DNA of 42,039 bases. Source: Candidatus Kerfeldbacteria bacterium (GTDB lineage: Bacteria > Patescibacteriota > Patescibacteriia > JACPL01). This document shows positions 1-7,413 of the stretch, in pieces. The position numbers were made by a program, and so were the translations under genes. Within the stretch, counting starts at the first letter, position 1. Each line of letters starts with the position of its first letter. The stretch lies in NCBI GenBank assembly GCA_016182525.1, contig JACPGL010000041.1, forward strand, positions 1-42,039. The letters run 5' to 3'. A model generated the notes under the pieces. That model was not told where the DNA came from, did not search any database, and saw nothing but the letters and a program-made list of their open reading frames with translations.

Positions 1-213
1 CGATCAGACCGGCAGAGCGAGGGCCGAGGAAGAGCGCAAAATCCTCGCAGGGGATTTTGACGCGTACTCCGAAGCGACACCTTTCCGGGCTCGCGGATCT
101 TGGGAGCAGCGCCTCTCGCGGTGACTGAAGCGAGAGAGATTGCTTCGGTCGCCTGAGGCGACCTCGCAATGACTGAAATCGAGTTTTTGGACAGTCTGTC
201 GCGAGTGACGGCT
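1..213. other. Intergenic stretch downstream of the 214-1848 gene
   Basis: No gene can be supported here. Several frames are open on both strands over 1-124, one of them ending in TGA at 122-124, so the tail of a gene starting left of the window is possible but undecided. A short inverted repeat (AAAATCC at 36-42 with GGATTTT at 53-59) and the dispersed palindrome at 134-173 are the only structures seen. Confidence 0.4.
134..173 (-). repeat. Dispersed palindromic repeat, CATTGCGAG...GAAGCAATCTC type
   Basis: Read on the minus strand it opens with GTCATTGCGAG, has a central stem GGTCGCC/GGCGACC and closes with GAAGCAATCTC. The same termini occur at 20888-20955, there inside a coding gene. It lies just past the stop codon of the minus-strand gene and may also act as its transcription end hairpin. 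Confidence 0.7.
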
Positions 214-1848
214 CTAGATTTCCTCTTTCTTCTCGCGCAAGTACGCGAGCCACTCCTCAAACGCCTCAATGAACGCCTTGAACGGCGCTTCAATCAAAAT
301 ATCCAAGATAAACACAAACACGTTGATCTTGGAAAACCGAACCGAAAACCATCGCCCAACGCGCAAGATCGGAATCGAGAAAAAGTCGAGAATGAGCGAG
401 AACACATTTTCTTTTTGATCGAGCACGATAATTTCGCGCGCGCGCTGCCGCAATTTAATCCCAAAGAAACTGATGATCGTCAAGAAAAAGATAAAGATGA
501 GCGTACTCACCACGCTAAAGTCAAGTTTCTGCAAGCCAATCCAGATCAAGACGAACGGAAGCAAAAACACAAGAGTGTAGATGAATCGAAAAATGATTGT
601 TTTAGCGGCACCGCGTGCTCCTGGCGGCGTAATTTTTTGCTGTTCCACGCCTGTCCTGCCCCCGTACACAATGGACTGGATTCCTTGAATAATTTTCTTC
701 GTATTTTTCTCAATCGGGACATGAATCGTGAGCGCGATGAACAGCATGAGCATCGGTGGGAACAGAATGTTAATCCCAAGCGACTGCGGGTTCACGCCAT
801 TTTCAAAGTAGACGTCGATCGGAATCTCAAGCACAAGCGCCAAGAACATCTTGGTAATAAAGATGTAGATGACCGTGCGCACGACGCTCCGCGTCAACCG
901 CGATCGCACTTTTTTGAAGTTATGCTTCGTCACCTCTTTGGTAATCTTCGACAGGCGTTCGGGTGTTGCAAGCGTATCACGCACCTCTTCTTCGTTGTTT
1001 TCTACCACATCGCGCAAGACATGAAACAGGATGGAGTATTTTTTGAAGAATCGGAACAGCGGCTCGGTGAGCGGATGATGCGTTTGATATTGAATCTCGG
1101 ATGCGTTCACGCTGAATCGCGAAATGGCTTTGCGGATCGTTTCTTTGTCGCCTTCAGTCCATCCCGGACTGTATCGCTTCCATAGTTCATAACGGATGAG
1201 CATGTCATCGGTGCGGAGAAGCGCGCGCCGAACAGCCAAAAATTTTTGAAGATCCACCTCTTCTTTGGGGAGCTCGCCCTTAATCATCATGTCCTCTTTG
1301 GTCACCGTGTACATGAGATTGACAAGCGCATGCTCGCGCGGCATGGGAGAGATGGATTCTTCGATTTCGCACGCCGCAATCCCGAGCACCCAGAGTGTGC
1401 GCTCGCGCGTATCGCGTTCGCTCCCAAGTTCCGGAACAGAATCAAGAAGATCGTAAAATTTTTGGATAATGACATTCACATCCTCGGCTTTTTTTTCGGG
1501 GATGGTGTCGTTTTCCAAGTAGCCGGCGCGGATAAGTTCAGCGATCAGGCCGCGACCAAACGGTTTGGGGCGGTGACTCCCCACGAATCCAAGCGTCTTG
1601 CGTTTAAGAATCCGAAACGTCGCGTTTTTTCGGAGCAACTGCTCTTCGTTGTAATCCACAACATTCCTGACTTTCTCATATAAAAACGCCATCTTGGAAA
1701 TGACGGCATGCACTTTGATTTTTGTGCCTTCGCTCGCGGCCTTCGAAGCCGGCGTTTCCACAACATCTAAAAATTCCTGAACTGGCTCAGAAATTTCGCG
1801 AGAAACACTTTCGGGCATGGATTGCTGCTTTTCGGAGTACCACGGCAT
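214..1848 (-). CDS. Polytopic membrane protein of unknown function (544 aa)
   Basis: I do not recognise a family with a known role. The N-terminal ~300 residues are soluble, charged and mostly helical (many KE/RK runs). From about residue 320 there are four or five hydrophobic segments, such as VIYIFITKMFLALVLEI, ILFPPMLMLFIALTI and FIYTLVFLLPFVLIWIGL. The C-terminus is again charged and ends KKEEI. It is probably an inner-membrane protein with a large cytoplasmic N-domain. The start at 1848 is chosen because a -10-like TAGTAT ends 7 nt upstream, matching the leaderless pattern of this window. In-frame starts at 1887 and 1818 are alternatives. It stands alone, divergent from the cyclase gene at 2069. 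Confidence 0.75.
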   Translation of the reverse strand: MPWYSEKQQSMPESVSREISEPVQEFLDVVETPASKAASEGTKIKVHAVISKMAFLYEKVRNVVDYNEEQLLRKNATFRILKRKTLGFVGSHRPKPFGRGLIAELIRAGYLENDTIPEKKAEDVNVIIQKFYDLLDSVPELGSERDTRERTLWVLGIAACEIEESISPMPREHALVNLMYTVTKEDMMIKGELPKEEVDLQKFLAVRRALLRTDDMLIRYELWKRYSPGWTEGDKETIRKAISRFSVNASEIQYQTHHPLTEPLFRFFKKYSILFHVLRDVVENNEEEVRDTLATPERLSKITKEVTKHNFKKVRSRLTRSVVRTVIYIFITKMFLALVLEIPIDVYFENGVNPQSLGINILFPPMLMLFIALTIHVPIEKNTKKIIQGIQSIVYGGRTGVEQQKITPPGARGAAKTIIFRFIYTLVFLLPFVLIWIGLQKLDFSVVSTLIFIFFLTIISFFGIKLRQRAREIIVLDQKENVFSLILDFFSIPILRVGRWFSVRFSKINVFVFILDILIEAPFKAFIEAFEEWLAYLREKKEEI

Positions 1849-1855
1849 AGGGAAA

Positions 1856-1883
1856 ATACTACATGTAAACAGATGGGAGTCTA
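1856..1883 (-). promoter_or_regulatory. Putative promoter of the 214-1848 gene
   Basis: On the minus strand TAGACT (1883-1878) and TAGTAT (1861-1856) are separated by 16 nt, and the -10 ends 7 nt before the ATG. A second possible box pair, TTGAAA (1906-1901) with TAGACT used as -10 and a 17-nt spacer, would give a short leader instead. Neither is strong. Confidence 0.35.
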
Positions 1884-1924
1884 CCACATTCTGAGCAGAA
1901 TTTCAACCTTTGGAGTAGAGGATG

Positions 1925-2015
1925 AGGATTTGGAAAAATGCAAAAATTTTCTCCAGGCGCTCCAGCGGAGCGAGAGTCTTGCGACTGGAAAAATTTTTGC
2001 ATTTTTCCAAATCCT
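1925..2015. repeat. Long hairpin element with conserved core, copy 1
   Basis: A ~90-bp inverted repeat. The arms AGGATTTGGAAAAATGC and GCATTTTTCCAAATCCT are perfectly complementary, and the core at 1956-1983 contains its own small hairpin (CGCTCC/GGAGCG). The core is identical, in reverse orientation, to 39571-39598, although the outer arms are unrelated. It lies between two divergent genes, so it is not obviously a terminator for either. Confidence 0.85.
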
Positions 2016-2032
2016 GCGTCCTTACCTAGATT

Positions 2033-2060
2033 TTGTATGGACTCCAAAATGTGATATAGT
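2033..2060 (+). promoter_or_regulatory. Promoter for the cyclase-kinase-dehydrogenase genes
   Basis: TTGTAT (2033-2038), a 16-nt spacer and an extended -10 TGATATAGT (TATAGT at 2055-2060). The ATG at 2069 begins 9 nt past the -10, so transcription should start at or next to the start codon, giving a leaderless mRNA. Confidence 0.55.
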
Positions 2061-2068
2061 AGGGCTGT

Positions 2069-2704
2069 ATGGAAGTCTACGACATCTCAACTCGGCTTAC
2101 TCCCGAGCTTGTAACGTGGCCTGGGGAGAAAGGGCTCACGCGGACAGTCTTTGCGACCGTTGAAACGAATGGTGTTGAACTGTCGCGTTTGGATATGGGT
2201 GGCCACACGGGCACGCACATTGATGCGCCGCGGCATTTTGTCGCGGGCGCCGGTGGGATTGATGGGATTGATCCAGCGAAGTGTGTTGGCCCTGCACGCG
2301 TGGTCGATTTGACCGACCGGACACGTGACATTACCGCCGAAGACATTCAAGAGCTCGGATTAACAGCTGGAGGCCGCGTGCTGATCAAAACACAAAATTC
2401 CGTGCGCCGCTTACTCGACAAACCGGATTTTCACGATGACTATATTGCGCTCACGCCTGAGGCCGCGCACGCGCTTGTCCAAGCCGGCGTGGTGTTTGTC
2501 GGCGTGGATTATCTCTCGGTCGAACGCAAAGGGTCGCCTGGCCACCCGGTGCACGTTGCACTGCTTGAAAAGGGCATCGTTATTCTCGAAGGTGCTGACC
2601 TCTCTCGCGTTCCGGCTGGCGACTACACTCTTGCCGCTTTGCCTCTCTCTATCCCCAATGGCGATGGATCGCCGACTCGAGCTGTTCTCACAAGCGACGT
2701 ATGA
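2069..2704 (+). CDS. Cyclase-family metal-dependent hydrolase (kynurenine formamidase-like)
   Basis: This 211-aa protein belongs to the Cyclase family (PF04199; arylformamidase KynB and relatives), which uses bound metal to hydrolyse amide or ester bonds, often in small cyclic substrates. The family signature HTGTHIDAPRHF is at about residues 46-57, where the His/Asp residues bind metal, and the second conserved block GVDYLSVE is at about 145-152. Length is normal for the family. It overlaps the kinase gene by 4 nt (ATGA), so the two are translationally coupled. With a kinase and a glucose dehydrogenase downstream, action on a sugar-derived lactone or ester is possible, but that is inference. 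No kynurenine pathway gene is nearby, so the kynurenine label should not be read literally. Confidence 0.85.
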   Translation: MEVYDISTRLTPELVTWPGEKGLTRTVFATVETNGVELSRLDMGGHTGTHIDAPRHFVAGAGGIDGIDPAKCVGPARVVDLTDRTRDITAEDIQELGLTAGGRVLIKTQNSVRRLLDKPDFHDDYIALTPEAAHALVQAGVVFVGVDYLSVERKGSPGHPVHVALLEKGIVILEGADLSRVPAGDYTLAALPLSIPNGDGSPTRAVLTSDV

Positions 2705-3645
2705 CCGATGTGATTCTCGCCGTGGATGGAGGAGGCACCAAAACTGATGTTATTGTCGCATCGCCGACTGGTGTGGCCATGGGTCGCGGGCACTCTGGCC
2801 CAGTGAACATGCATGATGAGGGGATCACTGCGCGAGACATTGAAAAGCGTTTGCGAACAGCGATCCAAGCGGCCATGAAGCAAGTACGAACGCGCGGGCG
2901 AGTGCGAATCGTTGCTGCGGTCGCTGGCATGGCAGGATGTAACTCCGCGAGAGATGAACGCATCTTGCGAGCCATCTTTCGACGCGCGTGTCCTGCTCTT
3001 CCCCGGTCGTTTCTTCTTGTGAACGACGTGATGATTGCGCGACGCGCAGGATCTGACCAGCCGTATGGCCTTGCGTTGATTGCTGGCACCGGTTCCAATG
3101 GATACGGCATTAATCCGCAAGGGCAAGAAGCGTGGGTCAGCGGGATTGGGCACTATGCAAGCGATGACGGAAGCGCCTATGATATCGGGATGCGGGTCTT
3201 GCGAGCTGCGGCACAGAGCGCCGATGGACGCGGTGAGCACACGCTTTTGGAACCGCTCGTGATTCACTATTATGGACTCAACTCGATCCGCGAAATTGAG
3301 TGGCCGCTTCATCACCAAGGCAAAGCCGTGAAAACGGAAATCGCAAAACTCGCCCCTCTTGCCGATCACGCAGCGCGAAAAAAGGATCGTGTAGCTCGAG
3401 AAATATTGCATGCTGCGGCTGATGCACAGGTATGCATGGCCACGACCCTGCTCCGGCGTCTTAACATGAAAAACAGGGAGTGTTCGTGCGTCTGCATTGG
3501 AGGAGTCTTCTCTCAAAACACTTTTATCTGGAAACGATTTTGCGCTCAAATGAAAAGGGCAGCGACATCCGTTCACTGTCAGCTTTTTCGCGGAAAGCCG
3601 GTTGATGGCGCCGTCAAACTCGCCATCGAAAGTATGAAAAAATAA
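2701..3645 (+). CDS. BadF/BadG-type ATPase, N-acetylglucosamine-kinase-like sugar kinase
   Basis: A 314-aa protein of the ASKHA fold. The phosphate-1 loop DGGGTKTD is at residues 9-16, and the adenosine/phosphate-2 region LIAGTGSNGYG is near residues 125-135. The Gly-rich CIGGVFSQN near 273-281 fits the C-terminal adenosine motif. Family members (PF01869) phosphorylate GlcNAc and related sugars or activate dehydratases; the single-domain length favours a sugar kinase. Its start overlaps the cyclase stop by 4 nt and its stop is 9 nt before the dehydrogenase, so all three probably share one transcript. The substrate cannot be read from the sequence. Gluconate, glucose or an amino sugar would each fit the neighbourhood. 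Confidence 0.8.
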   Translation: MTDVILAVDGGGTKTDVIVASPTGVAMGRGHSGPVNMHDEGITARDIEKRLRTAIQAAMKQVRTRGRVRIVAAVAGMAGCNSARDERILRAIFRRACPALPRSFLLVNDVMIARRAGSDQPYGLALIAGTGSNGYGINPQGQEAWVSGIGHYASDDGSAYDIGMRVLRAAAQSADGRGEHTLLEPLVIHYYGLNSIREIEWPLHHQGKAVKTEIAKLAPLADHAARKKDRVAREILHAAADAQVCMATTLLRRLNMKNRECSCVCIGGVFSQNTFIWKRFCAQMKRAATSVHCQLFRGKPVDGAVKLAIESMKK

Positions 3646-3654
3646 CTCTCTCCC

Positions 3655-4785
3655 ATGTTCGCCATTGGGCTTTCACAAAAAAAGAAGGGGATTCACTCGT
3701 TCGATATTCCAAAACCCGAAATCTCCACGGGCGATGAGGTCTTGATCCGAATTTTGCAAACCGGAATTGGTGGAACGGATCGCTCCCTTCTCAAACATCA
3801 CCTTGTTGATCCACCGGAAACTGATGACTTTCTGATTCTCGGCCACGAAACCTTTGGAGTGGTTGAAGATCTTGGCGACCAAGTCCGCGGATTGAAGAAA
3901 GGCGATGTCATTGTGCCTATGGTTCGACGTGGGTGCGGGATTTGCCCAAGCTGTCGTCACAATAAAAGTGACTATTGTTACACAGGATTATTCAAAGAGC
4001 ACGGCATTCACAAACTTCACGGATTTCTAACTTCGTATACCGTTGTCCCGGCAAAGTATGTGGTCAAAGTGCCTCGCGGGCTGCGGGATGTCGCCATATG
4101 GGCCGAATCCTTAAGCATCGTTGAGAAGGCGATCGCACAAATGCGACTCGTGCAGATGCGCGTGCCCAACCTCTGCGATCACCCACAGCACGAATGGCAC
4201 GATAAGAACTGGGGAGGGTGCAAGCGCGCTCTCGTCATCGGCGCCGGCCCGATCGGTTTTCTTGCGACCGCGCTTCTTCGGCTTGAGCAAATGGAAGTGT
4301 ATGTGCTCGAAATTGTGCCGGAAGACAGTCTCAAAGTCCAGCTCGTCAAAGAAATGGGAGCGCATTTTGTGGACGGCAATACGTTTCCGCCAGAAAAGAT
4401 TGTGGAGGCGATTGGCCATGTGGATATCATTTTTGAAGCGAGCGGTGTTTCTGATCTTGCGTTGCAGTTCATTCCGCTTATGGCGCGAAACAGCGTGTAC
4501 GTGATGACCGGAATCCCTCGCGCCGAAATAAAACCGACCGAGGTGGACGCGAATCTTTTACTCCGGCATATTGTGCGCCAAAACCAAGTGATCATTGGGA
4601 GCGTCAATGGCAACCGCGAACACTTTGAACGCGCTCTTATCCACATGATTCGTATTGAAAAAACATTCCATTCTATTTTGGAACGCGCCATTACTCACCA
4701 CTTCCCGCTCAAAGACTTTGAAAAAGGGTTTTATCTCAAAGACCCAAATCAGATCAAGGTTGTTTTCCAAGTCCACTCAAAATAG
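3655..4785 (+). CDS. Zinc-type sugar dehydrogenase, glucose 1-dehydrogenase-like
   Basis: A 376-aa medium-chain dehydrogenase. The N-terminal GroES-like domain carries GHETFG near residue 62 and the structural-zinc-like cluster CGICPSC at about 94-100, with a further Cys in DYCYTG. The Rossmann domain starts with GAGPIGFLA near residue 195. The EHGIHKLHGF block and the C-terminal segment resemble archaeal/CPR glucose dehydrogenases (Glu_dehyd_C) that oxidise glucose to gluconolactone with NAD(P). It is third in the cyclase-kinase-dehydrogenase run. Its last 32 nt overlap the end of the convergent membrane-protein gene. Other sugar or polyol substrates remain possible. Confidence 0.8.
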   Translation: MFAIGLSQKKKGIHSFDIPKPEISTGDEVLIRILQTGIGGTDRSLLKHHLVDPPETDDFLILGHETFGVVEDLGDQVRGLKKGDVIVPMVRRGCGICPSCRHNKSDYCYTGLFKEHGIHKLHGFLTSYTVVPAKYVVKVPRGLRDVAIWAESLSIVEKAIAQMRLVQMRVPNLCDHPQHEWHDKNWGGCKRALVIGAGPIGFLATALLRLEQMEVYVLEIVPEDSLKVQLVKEMGAHFVDGNTFPPEKIVEAIGHVDIIFEASGVSDLALQFIPLMARNSVYVMTGIPRAEIKPTEVDANLLLRHIVRQNQVIIGSVNGNREHFERALIHMIRIEKTFHSILERAITHHFPLKDFEKGFYLKDPNQIKVVFQVHSK

Positions 4786-5413
4786 CCTTGGCGCGAGGAG
4801 GATTCTCTCCTTGCTCAAGATGTTCTTCGGCGATTTCGAGTCGTGAGATGATAAATCCCATCACCACACCACCTGTGAGATTTAACAGAAGATCGATCAC
4901 GGTATCATATCCATCGCCCAGTCGATTCGAGCCGAACAGCACGTCTTCAAAGAACTCCTCCGACTCATACAAAATTCCGGCAATGCTTGCAAGTCCGAGC
5001 GAATACAAGAAGAGCACTTTTTTCGGCAACCGAATCCGGTGAATGCGAAAATACGCCCACACCATATACGAGAGCACGGCCATGGATGCAAATCCACCAG
5101 CGAAGTGAGCCACTTCGTCGTATCGGAGAAATCGTGAGTAGAGATTGGTCATGTCGCCAATCGCGTCAATCGAAAGGGGGAAAGCGACAAACAGCAACAA
5201 CCACCCCGACCATTCGTCGGCGATTTTACGATGGATGAAGAAGAGAAGGGTCTCGACAAATCCCCAGGCGATGACAAGGGTCACGATGAGCCCGAGCCAT
5301 GTAAAATCAAGATCAATGGATAGGACGCCTATCCAGGCAAGAATCTCAAGGGCGAGGAGACCGCCAAGAAAGAGCCGAGCGATGTGGCGAACAATGGTAT
5401 TGATCTTTTCCAT
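4754..5413 (-). CDS. YjdF/DUF2238-like membrane protein
   Basis: A 219-aa protein with about five or six hydrophobic segments. Two blocks match the YjdF (DUF2238) pattern: LRYDEVAHFAGGFASM near residues 96-111, and RLGDGYDTVIDLLLNLTGG near 162-180. Conserved acidic and His residues lie at membrane edges. Its role is unknown. The start at 5413 is supported by a -10 TATGAT ending 6 nt upstream. The charged C-terminus overlaps the end of the dehydrogenase gene by 32 nt on the opposite strand, with no terminator visible between them, so antisense read-through is likely. It shares a promoter region with the divergent ssb. Confidence 0.75.
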   Translation of the reverse strand: MEKINTIVRHIARLFLGGLLALEILAWIGVLSIDLDFTWLGLIVTLVIAWGFVETLLFFIHRKIADEWSGWLLLFVAFPLSIDAIGDMTNLYSRFLRYDEVAHFAGGFASMAVLSYMVWAYFRIHRIRLPKKVLFLYSLGLASIAGILYESEEFFEDVLFGSNRLGDGYDTVIDLLLNLTGGVVMGFIISRLEIAEEHLEQGENPPRAKAILSGLGKQP

Positions 5414-5419
5414 GGTGCT

Positions 5420-5448
5420 ATCATAAGATGAATTTCGAAAGTTGACAA
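5420..5448 (-). promoter_or_regulatory. Promoter of the YjdF-like gene, overlapping the ssb promoter
   Basis: On the minus strand TTGTCA (5448-5443), a 17-nt spacer and TATGAT (5425-5420). The -10 ends 6 nt before the ATG, predicting a leaderless mRNA. Its -35 shares five bases with the ssb -35 on the other strand. Confidence 0.6.
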
Positions 5449-5469
5449 TAGGTGGCGCTGTGCTATACT
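5442..5469 (+). promoter_or_regulatory. Strong sigma70-type promoter of ssb
   Basis: A consensus TTGACA (5442-5447), a 16-nt spacer and an extended -10 TGCTATACT (TATACT at 5464-5469). Predicted transcription start is about 5476. Confidence 0.75.
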
Positions 5470-5477
5470 GGATTTGG

Positions 5478-5499
5478 GCGTCCTCATTCGTGAGGGCGC
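5478..5499 (+). promoter_or_regulatory. Leader hairpin at the 5' end of ssb mRNA
   Basis: GCGTCCTCA pairs with TGAGGGCGC around a TTCG tetraloop (one G-U pair). It begins within a few nt of the predicted transcription start and is followed by a weak T-rich stretch. It could stabilise the mRNA end or act as an attenuator. No Shine-Dalgarno site follows. Confidence 0.5.
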
Positions 5500-5517
5500 T
5501 TGATTTATTATTAACTG

Positions 5518-5907
5518 ATGTCTATGAACATCAATCGTGCGATTCTCTTCGGACGGTTGACGCGTGATCCGGAAACGCGGACCACGCCGCAAGGGCGAAC
5601 CGTGACGAAGTTCGGCCTTGCCACCAACCGCAACTGGAAAGAGGGCGAGGTGTGGAAGTCGGCCGTTGACTTTCACAATGTCGTCGCATGGGCAGGGTTA
5701 GGCGAGCGAGTCAAAACCCTTTCCAAGGGCGATCTTGTGTTTGTCGAAGGTCGGATTCACAACGACGTGTGGGAGGGCGCTGACGGCCAAAAGCGGCGCA
5801 ATTCCGAAATCGTCGCCGATCGTCTCTACGCCGTGAACGATTCGGCGAGTGCACGAGCAAGCGACGACGTTACGCTCGACACACTCGAGGTTAAAGAGGA
5901 AGCGTAA
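5518..5907 (+). CDS. ssb: Single-stranded DNA-binding protein
   Basis: A 129-aa OB-fold protein that coats single-stranded DNA in replication and repair. The start NINRAILFGRLTRDPETR is typical of SSB, followed by FGLATNR, VDFHNVVAWAGLGE and GDLVFVEGRIHNDVW. The OB fold fills residues 1-107, and the short tail is acidic. The usual C-terminal tip (DDDIPF-like), which recruits partner proteins, is missing: the protein ends LEVKEEA. There are two possible starts, at 5518 and 5524. It has its own strong promoter and leader hairpin and a shared terminator, so it is a single-gene unit. Confidence 0.93.
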   Translation: MSMNINRAILFGRLTRDPETRTTPQGRTVTKFGLATNRNWKEGEVWKSAVDFHNVVAWAGLGERVKTLSKGDLVFVEGRIHNDVWEGADGQKRRNSEIVADRLYAVNDSASARASDDVTLDTLEVKEEA

Positions 5908-5914
5908 ATGCGAA

Positions 5915-5954
5915 AAGATGCCGCATCTTTCCGAAAGGCGTGGTGCGGCATCTT
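5915..5954. terminator. Bidirectional terminator between ssb and the 5969-6400 gene
   Basis: An 11-bp perfect stem AAGATGCCGCA/TGCGGCATCTT, with a nested CTTT/AAAG in the loop, extends outward as GAGGAA/TTCCTC. T-rich sequence follows on the plus side (CCTCTTTT). It serves two convergent genes. Confidence 0.75.
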
Positions 5955-5968
5955 CCTCTTTTAGCATT

Positions 5969-6400
5969 CTACGAATCGAAGGTGTTGAATTTTTCGTGGA
6001 ACTCGTCCGCATCTCCGTATTCTGCAAACGCGCGGTGGTGAGGTGGCGCGTGGAAATGCTTCGGATCGTTTTTGTGTTTGATCGGGCACCAATACCGTTC
6101 CGTGTCTCCCGCAATGCGTTGTGCATACATGATGAGTCCATTGGCATATCCGCAATACGCGCAATTCAGCTTTTGCATCCAGTCGAGGTACCCAAGCTTT
6201 TGTCGATCAATTTTGATGTACTCGCTGCGTTTGACTTTTGGGATCCCATACAGCGGGAAACACATCTCGTGATAGATCGTGAGGCCGAGATCGAGAATCA
6301 CCAACGGCACGATTTGCACGTAAATAAAAGGTGCAGAAAGAAGGTGCCGCACATTTTGTGGCAGTGTTTCGGGGATTTCTTTCAAGCGCGTGGTGATCAT
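5969..6400 (-). CDS. Conserved protein of unknown function with CxxC motif (143 aa)
   Basis: I recognise the type (a short protein widespread in bacteria) but not a function. A hydrophobic segment, SAPFIYVQIVPLVILDLGLT, at residues 22-41 could be a membrane helix or a buried hairpin. It is followed by the strongly patterned YGIPKVKRSEYIKIDRQKL and NCAYCGYANGL, with YWCPIKH later. The Cys/His set (C80, C83, C105, H109) could bind a metal. The C-terminal part is rich in His, Asp and Phe. The start is supported by a -10 TAGACT ending 6 nt upstream. It diverges from gnd and converges on ssb with a shared terminator. Confidence 0.75.
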   Translation of the reverse strand: MITTRLKEIPETLPQNVRHLLSAPFIYVQIVPLVILDLGLTIYHEMCFPLYGIPKVKRSEYIKIDRQKLGYLDWMQKLNCAYCGYANGLIMYAQRIAGDTERYWCPIKHKNDPKHFHAPPHHRAFAEYGDADEFHEKFNTFDS

Positions 6401-6406
6401 GTCCTT

Positions 6407-6435
6407 AGTCTAGCAAGCATTGAAAAAAGATTCAA
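6407..6435 (-). promoter_or_regulatory. Promoter of the 5969-6400 gene
   Basis: On the minus strand TTGAAT (6435-6430), 17 nt, TAGACT (6412-6407), then 6 nt to the ATG. A leaderless mRNA is predicted. The boxes interleave with the divergent gnd promoter. Confidence 0.6.
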
Positions 6436-6448
6436 ATTCCTGTACAGT
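6420..6448 (+). promoter_or_regulatory. Promoter of gnd
   Basis: TTGAAA (6420-6425), 17-nt spacer, TACAGT (6443-6448). It sits back to back with the opposite promoter, so binding of RNA polymerase at the two should be mutually exclusive. Confidence 0.55.
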
Positions 6449-6485
6449 GAAGGCGATCGCGAATACGTATTCATTTGTTATGCTT

Positions 6486-7403
6486 ATGAAACTTGGATAT
6501 ATTGGACTTGGCAAGATGGGGCACAATATGGTGCTTCGGCTCCTCGAAAAAGGGCATGAGCCGGTGGTGAATGATGTAAACGTGGATGTGGTGAACGAGT
6601 TGGGAGGGAAAGGCGCAAAAACGGCACACTCGCTTCAAGAGGTGGTGAGTCAACTCGAAGCGCCGCGCACTGTATGGGCGATGGTGCCGTCGAATGTTGT
6701 CGATGATGTGCTTGCGGAGCTGATTCCGCTCCTTGAAAAAGGTGACACCATTATTGATGGCGGCAATTCGCATTACAAAGAAACGATGCGGCGTGCTGAA
6801 CAGGTCTCCGGCGCGGGTTTGCATTGGCTGGATATTGGTACAAGCGGCGGCCCTGGCGGCGCGCGCAACGGCGCAGCCATGATGGTGGGCGGCAAACGGG
6901 AAGACTATGAGCGCTATACAAGCCTCCTCAAAGATTTGTGTGTGGACGAAGGGTATGGCTACATGGGCGATGCCGGCGCCGGTCACTTTGTGAAAATGGT
7001 GCATAACGGCATCGAGTATGGGATGATGCAAGCGATCGGCGAAGGTTTTGAAATGATGAAAAAATCTCCGCTCAATCTCGATCTCAAAGAGATCGCGCGC
7101 GTCTATAATCATGGAACAGTGGTTACGTCGCGCTTGATCGGTTGGCTTGAATCGGCGTTTGCAGCGTACGGCACCGAGCTTTCGGATATTTCTGGCACGG
7201 TTGGGCATACCGGAGAAGGGCAGTGGGCGGCCGAAGCGGCAAAAGAACTTGGCGTTCCAGCACCCATTATTGAAGGCGCGTTTCAGTTCCGTGTGCAATC
7301 GAAAGAGAATCCGTCGTATACCGGTCAAGTGGTTTCGGCGCTTCGCAACCAGTTCGGCGGCCACGCCCAAAAGAAAAACGAAAAGATTGACGGTCAATCG
7401 TAA
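6486..7403 (+). CDS. gnd: 6-phosphogluconate dehydrogenase, decarboxylating (short type)
   Basis: It converts 6-phosphogluconate and NAD(P)+ to ribulose 5-phosphate, CO2 and NAD(P)H. The N-terminal Rossmann motif GYIGLGKMGHNM is at residues 4-15. The substrate region DIGTSGGPGGARNGAAMMVG is near residues 118-137, and the catalytic block KMVHNGIEYGMMQAIGEGFE is near 170-189. The ending FGGHAQKKNEK is typical. At 305 aa it is the short homodimer/tetramer type, not the ~470-aa E. coli type. The start at 6486 gives the canonical N-terminus; 6480 is also possible. It is followed 10 nt later by the PGI/PMI gene, forming a small central-carbon operon. Confidence 0.93.
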   Translation: MKLGYIGLGKMGHNMVLRLLEKGHEPVVNDVNVDVVNELGGKGAKTAHSLQEVVSQLEAPRTVWAMVPSNVVDDVLAELIPLLEKGDTIIDGGNSHYKETMRRAEQVSGAGLHWLDIGTSGGPGGARNGAAMMVGGKREDYERYTSLLKDLCVDEGYGYMGDAGAGHFVKMVHNGIEYGMMQAIGEGFEMMKKSPLNLDLKEIARVYNHGTVVTSRLIGWLESAFAAYGTELSDISGTVGHTGEGQWAAEAAKELGVPAPIIEGAFQFRVQSKENPSYTGQVVSALRNQFGGHAQKKNEKIDGQS

Positions 7404-7413
7404 TTTTTTTTCT

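Noticed and set aside
2-124. C-terminal end of a gene entering from the left edge
   Set aside because: Several frames are open on both strands, no motif is visible and the sequence is too short to choose; left as undecided.
214-1185. Plus-strand frame 169-1185 opposite the first membrane protein
   Set aside because: It is charged and irregular and has no hydrophobic or domain pattern, while the minus strand encodes clear membrane helices.
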